A stretch of 64,000 bases of DNA, taken from the NCBI GenBank assembly GCA_020637445.1, contig JACJVZ010000002.1, forward strand, positions 248,001-312,000. Direction: 5' to 3'. Positions 58,138 through 64,000 of this stretch are shown one piece after another. Made by a program: the position numbers and the translations under genes. The stretch is from Calditrichota bacterium. GTDB taxonomy: Bacteria; Electryoneota; RPQS01. The notes under the pieces were generated by a model. That model was not told where the DNA came from and ran no database searches. It saw nothing but the letters and a program-made list of their open reading frames with translations. Every line of letters starts with the position of its first letter. The stretch's first letter is position 1.

Positions 58138-59259
58138 TTAAAACAACGGCAGACCCGTCACGGCCTTGCCGATGAAATCGTACAAAACATCCGTCGTCGG
58201 CGCCATGATTCCGGCGGCTCTCGTGTCGCGGAAATAGCGCTCGACGCCGACGTCTTTACGAAACGCCGCGCCGCCGCAGACTCGCATCGCTACGTCGAGC
58301 ACTTCCGTCGCCGTTTCCGCCGCGGCAGCTTTGCATTCCAGCACACGCAGCATCGTGTCTTCACGGCCCTTTTCCATCGCGTCGATCGTATCGTTTAGCA
58401 ACGACTTCACCATGTCCGTCTTAATCTGCATTCGCGCGATGTAATTCCGAATCGTCGGCAACTCGTTCAAAGCCGTTCCCGAATAATCGTACTTCGTCCC
58501 CGCATGCTTGACGGTTCGCGCGACCGCTCCTTCCATCAAGCCAATCGTGCAGCTTGCATTCAACAAATTGAAGTAAGGCAAAACGACGCCCATCATGACA
58601 TCGAACCCCTTGCCGTCGTCACCCAGCATGTTCTCAACGGAAACTGTCACTCCGTCCGCCATCGCTGGAGACGAGTCGTTGCCGCGCAGACCCAATCCGT
58701 TAAACGGTCCCTGAATCTTTAAGCCCGGTGCATCCGCCGGTACAAGCCAAATTGTGCTGAGCCCTTCAGCAGCAAGAGGCCTCGAAGACCACACGTACGC
58801 CGTGGCTTTCGAGGCCGATGTTATCCAGCTCTTCTTGGCATCGAGCTTGATGCCTTCGCCGTTTTGTGTCGCCGTGCTGACCGGAATCCAGAAATGACTG
58901 CGCGAACCCGCTTCGCTGAAGGCCAGTGTCGAAAAATGTTCTCCCGTCGCTGCCTTTTTGCGTGTTTCTTTGTCGCCGTGCGCTTCGATCACCGCCGCGC
59001 CGCAATAGTGCATGCACGTCACCATTCCGGTTGATCCGCACTCCTGCGACAATCTGCGAATGATCTCGCTGGCGCCGCGCGGTCCCAGCGCAAGCCCGCC
59101 AACTTCCTTCGCGCTCACCGCGCCCAATAGCCCCGCTTTGGCCAACGCCGCGATCGATTCGTCAGGAAACTTGCCCTGACTGTCTACTTCCGCTGCATGT
59201 TTTGCGACGACTTCCGTGCTCACGCTTTCCAGCGCGTCACGCCAACTTTCTGCGCTCAC
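58138..59259 (-). CDS. Acyl-CoA dehydrogenase homolog lacking the usual catalytic Glu
   Basis: 373 residues of acyl-CoA dehydrogenase fold: 'AALAKAGLLGAVSAKEVGGL', 'LAFSEAGSRSHFW' in place of 'LTEPNAGSDAG', 'WITSASKATAYVW', 'FNGLGLRGNDSSP', and a C-terminal flavin region 'RVCGGAAFRKDVGVERYFRD'. The position of the catalytic Glu in 'YEGT' reads 'MAPTTDVLYD', so ordinary desaturation is doubtful. Such Glu-less homologs include DszC-like flavin monooxygenases. It precedes the signal-less PhnD-like gene by 9 bases, making an operon. Confidence 0.85.
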   Translation of the reverse strand: MSAESWRDALESVSTEVVAKHAAEVDSQGKFPDESIAALAKAGLLGAVSAKEVGGLALGPRGASEIIRRLSQECGSTGMVTCMHYCGAAVIEAHGDKETRKKAATGEHFSTLAFSEAGSRSHFWIPVSTATQNGEGIKLDAKKSWITSASKATAYVWSSRPLAAEGLSTIWLVPADAPGLKIQGPFNGLGLRGNDSSPAMADGVTVSVENMLGDDGKGFDVMMGVVLPYFNLLNASCTIGLMEGAVARTVKHAGTKYDYSGTALNELPTIRNYIARMQIKTDMVKSLLNDTIDAMEKGREDTMLRVLECKAAAAETATEVLDVAMRVCGGAAFRKDVGVERYFRDTRAAGIMAPTTDVLYDFIGKAVTGLPLF

Positions 59260-59433
59260 TCTTGCCTCCTTGTTGCACGCAGCGACGCGACGCGGACAAA
59301 GAGGCCCTTGTCCTACACCGGATCGCCGTGCAGTTGTGGTCCGACTCCGTCAGACCGGTTGATTGATCACCGATAGTAGGTCATTTTGTTTACCCTATCT
59401 CTTGCGATTTGTTTTCTCGCGCTGTCCTTCATA

Positions 59434-60093
59434 TTACTTCACCAGCAAAAACGCCATGCCGTCGTATTCTTTCACGCCGACGGTTTGCAACGCCGTAACT
59501 TCCAACCGTTTCTCTGTTCTTAAATATTCGTTCATCCGCCGGATGCCTTGTGTCATCGGCGACGTGCTGTCGTGATTGATCACGTCGCCTTCCCGGATCA
59601 CGTTGTCCACGACCATCATTGTTCCGGAATGTGACATTTCAAGCGCATGCTGCACGTAGTAGACGTTATTCTCTTTGTCCGCGTCTATAAACACGAAGTC
59701 GAAAACGTGTCCTTCTTCCTTGAGCTTCGGCAGCACCTCGAGCGCCGTTCCTAACCGCAGTTCAATCTTGTCCGCGAGCCGGGCGCGTACGAATGACTTC
59801 CGAGCAATCTCGGCGTGAACGGGGTTCATTTCGATTGTGATCAGTTTCCCGCCTTCAGGCAGCGCGCGCGCCAACAGGATCGTGCTGTACCCCCCGAGCG
59901 TGCCGATCTCCAAAATCGTCTTCGCTTTTGTCGCTTGTGCGAGCATGTGCAAGAATTTCCCTTCAGTCGGAGAAACCTGTATCTCCGGCATCCCCGCCGC
60001 ATTTTGCTCGTCGATGGCTGCTTTCAAAACCGGATCCGCTTCGATGAAGTGATCCTGCAAATATTCGTCGACTGCATTCCAAAGATGCTGCAT
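59434..60093 (-). CDS. SAM-dependent O-methyltransferase (COMT-like)
   Basis: 219-residue cytosolic class I methyltransferase. The SAM site is 'LEIGTLGGYST' (61-71) with 'ITIEMNP' as acidic strand 2. Divalent-metal ligands are probably Asp136/Asp138 ('FVFIDADKENN') and Asp/Asn in 'MVVDNVIREG'. The family methylates catechol-type hydroxyls (caffeoyl-CoA OMT, YrrM). It starts 8 bases after the gene at 60102 and may share its transcript. The length is standard and the motif set complete. Confidence 0.92.
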   Translation of the reverse strand: MQHLWNAVDEYLQDHFIEADPVLKAAIDEQNAAGMPEIQVSPTEGKFLHMLAQATKAKTILEIGTLGGYSTILLARALPEGGKLITIEMNPVHAEIARKSFVRARLADKIELRLGTALEVLPKLKEEGHVFDFVFIDADKENNVYYVQHALEMSHSGTMMVVDNVIREGDVINHDSTSPMTQGIRRMNEYLRTEKRLEVTALQTVGVKEYDGMAFLLVK

Positions 60094-60101
60094 AATTTCT
60101 C

Positions 60102-60653
60102 CTATTTCCGCCCCATTCGAAATTCGCGACGCAGCAATTCGCGGCCCGCTCCGTCAAACAATACCTTCTTCGCAAAAACCAGCGAATCTTCGTTGCCAAT
60201 GTAAAGTATGTTTGTCACCTGCGCCGGTTTGTCGGTGTTGGTATCCGTATCGCGTCCCTGAAACGTCAGCGTCATCCCGTTGTCCGAAATGTTCTTGCCC
60301 GACACGAACCACATTTTCTTGTCGTCAAATTGGATCGTGTGGCCGGAACCGGAAACCAACCACTCTCCCCAATCGACCACACGCTCGCCGTCTCGCGACT
60401 CATAAATCCACCGAGAAACCAACACTCCCCCGGCCGTGTCCGCCGAAAACTCTGCGGGCGAGCTCACAAGCACCGTATCTTTGTCAATCGAATAGTGCGT
60501 CACCACACCTGACCATTCTCCGATCAAGCCCAAGAGGTCGGATTGATAAGCGGTGGGCTTCTCTGCAACCGGAGGAGATGCAAGTGCCGCACCCGCCGTA
60601 AATGCAATTAACAAAATGTAACTAAACTTTCGAAAGTACTCGAAGAAAGCCAT
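60102..60653 (-). CDS. Exported lipocalin-like protein, unknown
   Basis: 183 residues: N-terminal 'YILLIAFTAGAALA' signal, then alternating strands ('IGEWSGVVTHYSIDKDTVLV', 'GGVLVSRWIYESRDGERVVD', 'MTLTFQGRDTDTNTDKPAQV') and a basic end. Strand spacing suggests a DUF1579-like or lipocalin-like barrel of the kind used for 'sugar/lipid-binding' secreted proteins; no family is confirmed. A possible operon with the O-methyltransferase. Confidence 0.65.
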   Translation of the reverse strand: MAFFEYFRKFSYILLIAFTAGAALASPPVAEKPTAYQSDLLGLIGEWSGVVTHYSIDKDTVLVSSPAEFSADTAGGVLVSRWIYESRDGERVVDWGEWLVSGSGHTIQFDDKKMWFVSGKNISDNGMTLTFQGRDTDTNTDKPAQVTNILYIGNEDSLVFAKKVLFDGAGRELLRREFRMGRK

Positions 60654-60769
60654 CTATTGTAATTCTTGCTTTGTTGGGAATTAAACTCTTCCTGACGTGG
60701 CGTGAATAGTTCAGTCAAATTTGACTTAAGTTTGTCCATTGACTCGGCCCGTATGACAGTAGAGTTCAC

Positions 60770-62029
60770 TCATGTCTTCAACTTCTTCTTTCGCGCCGCC
60801 GGGAAGAGCACGTTGTTCAATATCAGCCTGTACCCCGGCGAATTCTTGTGCAACGCAAGCTGTGTCGGCGGATCACCCACTTGATGCCGGTAATCCTCCG
60901 GATCGTGCCCGCCGTAATACGTCCAGAATCCGTCCCCGAACTTTCCGTGAACGTACTTGATTTCGTCCGTCCCTTCCCGCTGCGCCAAAATTGTCACCGT
61001 CGGTTTCAGATATTCCTTGTGAAATGCAGTCGTCTGACCCAAAAAGCCCTTCACGACGTTCGTGTGGCACTGCGTCAGCATCGTTGGCACCGGATCAAAC
61101 TTCGCAGAAAAATCGAATAGCGTGAAATAGTCGCCTTCTCCTCCTTGCGCGAGCAGTCCCGACGACGGAGCACAGTCGATCGTCGAAAACTCGTACACCA
61201 TCGGATCTGTAATCACACTGTAGTTCTGAAATGCAAGCCCGTTCCCAAAGTCCATCTTGCTTTGATAGTTCGGATCCACCGGATCGCCGTCGAACACCGG
61301 TGCGCAAATGTCCGTCAGCGCCGCCGCCAAAGCGATATCATAGCTGTCCGTCGCCGAACACATCGCAAACAAAAATCCCCCGCGGCCGACATAGTTCTTC
61401 AGCGTTCGCGCCACCGCAAGTTTCATCTCCGAGACTTTCGGGTAGCCTAAAGACTTCGCAGAGGCTTCCTCTTGCTGCACCTGCCGAATGTACCAGTCCG
61501 CGTTGCGGTACATCGAATAGAATTTTCCGTACTGCCCCGTGAAATCCTCGTGGTGCAAGTGCACCCACTCGTATTTCGAGAGTTTGCCTTCGAGAATTTC
61601 CTGATCATAAATCACGTCGAACGGAATCTCAGCATAGGTCAAGGCCAAGTTCACCGCGTCGTCCCACGGACCTTCCCGAACCTGGTCCGGCGCATAAATC
61701 GCGACCTTCGTCGGCTTTTCCAACAGCACGACTTCCATATTCGCGTTTTCAATTTCAAGGTAGATATCGCCCGCGCCGCCCGCGTCCTCCGCTTTCACGC
61801 CGCGCAGTCGGCATTCGTTCGCGATTTCGTCGCTTTGATCCATCATAAAACTACCGCCGCGGTAATTCAGCAGCCATTCCACTTTGATCCCTTTTTCCAA
61901 TGCGTCATAGGCGATGCCATATGCCTTCAAGTGGTCCGTCTGAGACAGATCCATTGGAATCAAGAGTTTCTGGGCAAATACGGGAAGTGCGAAAAGGCAG
62001 AGTGCGAGAAGAGTTGTGAGTCGTTTCAT
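60770..62029 (-). CDS. Exported protein, 'asparagine synthetase B-like' family
   Basis: 419 residues from ATG 62029, signal peptide MKRLTTLLALCLFALPVFAQ. 'KLLIPMDLSQTDHLKAYGIA', 'VEWLLNYRGGSF' and 'WTYYGGHDPEDYRHQVGDPP' are conserved motifs. From memory they belong to a secreted FCB family that databases call asparagine synthetase B-like, although no ATP-pyrophosphatase or glutaminase site is visible. The 'RGGFLFAMCSATDSYDIAL' stretch recalls a class I amidotransferase-like nucleophile elbow (Cys in 'MCSAT'). Its ATG overlaps the stop of the HXXEE gene (ATGA). Frames starting upstream of 62029 lie inside that gene. Confidence 0.65.
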   Translation of the reverse strand: MKRLTTLLALCLFALPVFAQKLLIPMDLSQTDHLKAYGIAYDALEKGIKVEWLLNYRGGSFMMDQSDEIANECRLRGVKAEDAGGAGDIYLEIENANMEVVLLEKPTKVAIYAPDQVREGPWDDAVNLALTYAEIPFDVIYDQEILEGKLSKYEWVHLHHEDFTGQYGKFYSMYRNADWYIRQVQQEEASAKSLGYPKVSEMKLAVARTLKNYVGRGGFLFAMCSATDSYDIALAAALTDICAPVFDGDPVDPNYQSKMDFGNGLAFQNYSVITDPMVYEFSTIDCAPSSGLLAQGGEGDYFTLFDFSAKFDPVPTMLTQCHTNVVKGFLGQTTAFHKEYLKPTVTILAQREGTDEIKYVHGKFGDGFWTYYGGHDPEDYRHQVGDPPTQLALHKNSPGYRLILNNVLFPAARKKKLKT

Positions 62030-62532
62030 TCTTTCGGGTCTGAGAGTGGTTGTCGTTCCTGCCGTTTTTCTTTCGCATGAATCAACTCGCGCGGAATAGC
62101 CAGAAACAACAAATGGAAAACCAAGCCGGTGACTATTGAAATAAACAGCAGCCGGAATCCGATTTCCCACGTCATAATGTAGTAGTAAAAGGTGTAGAGC
62201 GTCAGCGGCAAAATGAGCATGATGCTCGAAAATGTGCCGGGCGAGTAGCGGCTGTGGGTTAGCGAAAGAGCAATATGAAACCACGCGTTGACAAACAAGA
62301 TGCCCATCGCGGGCATCACGAACCACATTTGCTCCAAATTTACGTATCCTACCGCCGCGTAGAGCGGCCACGCGATCACGACATTCAGAACAAACGCAAA
62401 GACCGGTGTGATCGGCGACTTTGGATTGTCACTGCCAAATACATCTTTGTTTATCCACGACAGAAATCCGCCGGGAATAACGTATTCTTCCAACTGGTGC
62501 AGCATCAGCGCCGGGAGCGCCGCCCAAAACAC
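62026..62532 (-). CDS. HXXEE-domain membrane protein
   Basis: 168 residues from GTG 62532. 'ALMLHQLEEYVIPGGF' holds the name-giving His-x-x-Glu-Glu, and 'VNAWFHIALSLTHSRYSPGT' holds the second conserved His. Five or six helices follow. HXXEE proteins are predicted membrane metal enzymes of unknown substrate. The N-terminus may start slightly upstream, because the frame stays open ('AELFEWIYWHPQW') without a good start codon. Overlap with the next gene (ATGA) implies coupled translation. Confidence 0.8.
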   Translation of the reverse strand: MFWAALPALMLHQLEEYVIPGGFLSWINKDVFGSDNPKSPITPVFAFVLNVVIAWPLYAAVGYVNLEQMWFVMPAMGILFVNAWFHIALSLTHSRYSPGTFSSIMLILPLTLYTFYYYIMTWEIGFRLLFISIVTGLVFHLLFLAIPRELIHAKEKRQERQPLSDPKE

Positions 62533-62604
62533 CCATTGCGGATGCCAATAGATCCATTCAAATAGTTCAGCCAGTGTAAAATCTCAATAGTTGAAGAAAG
62601 GTGC

Positions 62605-64000
62605 TTAGGAAATCTTGTTCGACAGAATGCGCGCCTTGCGCCGCGCCTGCTCCAAGTACAATGAACGGGGATAGTCCACCAAATATTCCTGCAAGAGTTT
62701 CAACGCTTGGTCTTCGTCGTGCAAATCTTCAAGCGTGATCACGGCAATCAAATATTTTGCGCGGGGCAAATCCACGGACTCGGGGAAATTTGTCACGAAC
62801 GTATCCAATGCGGCGAGAGCTTCGTTCGATTTCCCCGATTGACGGAGTTCTTCGGCTTCCTGCATCCGGCACCACTCGGCCAACCGGCCGTATTTGAGCT
62901 GCGTCGCGGCCTCGCCGTATTTGGCTGCGGCCGTGTCGTGCTGTCCGCGAAACTCCGCATAGTCCGCATCCGCAAACGAGCGCAGTGCGCCGTAAAACCC
63001 GCCGCCCGACAACAAGGCTTCGTACAAAATTGCGTCATTAAACGTCGTCGAGAGCGAGCTGCCTTTGGTGATCTTTTCGAGCGCCTTCTCGGCCAGCTCC
63101 GTGGAATCGCGCCAAATATTCGCCCGAGCAATGCGAAGGAGCGACTCGCCCTCGTCCGGCGATCCGCGCATCTGCTGCGCCGCGACGAACGCCGCTTGCC
63201 ATGCGTCAATCGCTTGGGCAAATTCACCCATGTAGGCGTGCGCGTCGCCAATGCGCATCCCCGCTTGCTGTTTCAAGGGCATGCGCGCGCGTTGGAATAT
63301 TCCCTTGTATTCGGTCAACGCTTCGTTCGGCTTGTCTTCGTAGTTTAGCAAAATCTCCGCGATATGAAAACGTGCCTCTTCTACGTCCGCGGATTTGCTG
63401 CGGCCCGTAATAAACTTCTCGTATGAGGATTTCGCCTCTGTATATTGGCCTTGCGCTTCCAAACATTGCGCCAGCCCAAGCTCCGCGCGCTCCGCGATTT
63501 GATCCGCGGGCTTCCACGACAGTACCTTTTCAAATCCGCGGCGCGAAAGCTCAGTTTCGCCTTCGCCCAACAATTGCTGTGATGTCGCCAATACGCTCAC
63601 GCCGTTCTCGGAGGACAACGAATCCGCAGCAATCGTCGCGTCAAGCGCCTGTTTCAAGTTGCCGGACTTCATCGCATAGCCCGCCAACAGCCGCCACGCC
63701 GTCGGGTCCTTGCGTTCGCGTTTGATGGCCTGTTCGAGTGTGCTCGTCACCGTTTCTTCAACCGTGGAATCGTCGGGAAAACGGCTCAAATAGCTTTGCG
63801 CAATTTGCCACGCCGTCGGCGACGTTTTTGAGTACAGCAACAACTCGTCCGTCGCACCTGCAAAGTTCATCTGCGCCTGCAAACTTGACGCGAGTTCCAG
63901 CGCCATGTAGCTTGAAACTTTCTCCTCTTTGCGGTATTCGCGAATCAGCTTTTCGCTTTCTTCCCAGCGGCGGTTGCGGTGCAGCACGTTGATCAGCGCG
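62605..64000 (-). CDS. TPR-repeat protein, 5' end outside the window
   Basis: The frame is open to the right edge, so only the C-terminal ~464 residues are seen; GTG 63987 is internal. About a dozen helical hairpins of tetratricopeptide type can be read ('AELGLAQCLEAQGQYTEAKS', 'AGMRIGDAHAYMGEFAQAID', 'ARANIWRDSTELAEKALEKI', 'LIAVITLEDLHDEDQALKLL'), ending 'LQEYLVDYPRSLYLEQARRK'. This end resembles YbgF/BamD-type TPRs. It is a protein-protein scaffold, probably envelope-associated, although the N-terminus that would show export is missing. Confidence 0.88.
   Translation of the reverse strand, partial: ALINVLHRNRRWEESEKLIREYRKEEKVSSYMALELASSLQAQMNFAGATDELLLYSKTSPTAWQIAQSYLSRFPDDSTVEETVTSTLEQAIKRERKDPTAWRLLAGYAMKSGNLKQALDATIAADSLSSENGVSVLATSQQLLGEGETELSRRGFEKVLSWKPADQIAERAELGLAQCLEAQGQYTEAKSSYEKFITGRSKSADVEEARFHIAEILLNYEDKPNEALTEYKGIFQRARMPLKQQAGMRIGDAHAYMGEFAQAIDAWQAAFVAAQQMRGSPDEGESLLRIARANIWRDSTELAEKALEKITKGSSLSTTFNDAILYEALLSGGGFYGALRSFADADYAEFRGQHDTAAAKYGEAATQLKYGRLAEWCRMQEAEELRQSGKSNEALAALDTFVTNFPESVDLPRAKYLIAVITLEDLHDEDQALKLLQEYLVDYPRSLYLEQARRKARILSNKIS

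Noticed and set aside
1..64000. tRNA, rRNA, CRISPR array, insertion sequence or prophage
   Set aside because: Looked for by characteristic stems, direct-repeat spacing and transposase or phage motifs; none seen by eye. A covariance-model scan would settle tRNAs.

Overview
The window carries 13 genes whose products end in a type A T9SS (Por) sorting domain (a PNPFN motif, then '(V/I)YD..GR.V', 'SG(V/I)YF' and a terminal K(L/I)xLLK). Other genes encode parallel beta-helix proteins, a TonB receptor, an ECF sigma factor and an FtnA-type ferritin. This points to the Fibrobacterota-Chlorobiota-Bacteroidota (FCB) superphylum. Most starts have clear purine-rich Shine-Dalgarno sites, which is atypical of Bacteroidota proper, so an uncultured FCB lineage (Zixibacteria, KSB1, Calditrichota or Electryoneota-like) fits better. 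I cannot choose among these by reading alone. No rRNA, tRNA, CRISPR array, phage structural gene or transposase was found.

Layout. 1-3640: end of a sorted surface protein and a TonB-dependent receptor. 3844-4755: short-form phosphoglycerate dehydrogenase. 5062-12898: a five-gene run of secreted proteins, the last three being tandem paralogs joined by nearly identical 30-base spacers. 12909-13067: a four-copy 42-base hairpin repeat. 13126-16651: DMT transporter, small periplasmic protein, Rossmann reductase and PEP mutase/isocitrate lyase family enzyme. 16749-20938 (minus): membrane-anchored unknown and a 1006-residue sorted protein. 21170-22318: acyl-CoA dehydrogenase. 22644-26535 (minus): an operon of a soluble MgtE_N/CBS protein, a DEAD-box helicase and an aberrant NRAMP transporter. 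26978-28249: DUF1015 protein. 28727-38652: secreted proteins (beta-helix, Cys-rich, sorted) with ferritin among them. 38919-41391: seven-iron ferredoxin, aldo/keto reductase, alpha/beta hydrolase. 41456-43767 (minus): sigma factor pair, a membrane protein and a CII-like regulator flanked by palindromes. 44027-48297: two low-complexity secreted proteins, a beta-helix protein and a PPC-domain protein. 48308-49992: CMD-family protein and a trans-sulfuration PLP enzyme. 50079-54371 (minus): beta-helix protein with a small Cys-containing partner, GT39-like transferase and DtxR regulator. 54875-57037: choice-of-anchor I-like sorted protein. 57277-64000 (minus): cytosolic PhnD-like binding protein with an acyl-CoA dehydrogenase homolog, O-methyltransferase, secreted unknowns, HXXEE protein and a TPR protein.

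Two themes stand out. First, two loci pairing a short secreted Cys-containing protein with a beta-helix sorted protein each carry a homopolymer tract where slippage would switch expression: T9 in the signal-peptide codons at 34910-34918, and G9 inside the promoter spacer at 52276-52284. Second, the non-coding DNA is a mosaic of at least seven families of short hairpin repeats (called R1-R7 here). Their ends are conserved while the inner stems vary with base pairing kept. One copy lies inside a signal-peptide coding region and two supply the ribosome-binding region of metal-transport genes.
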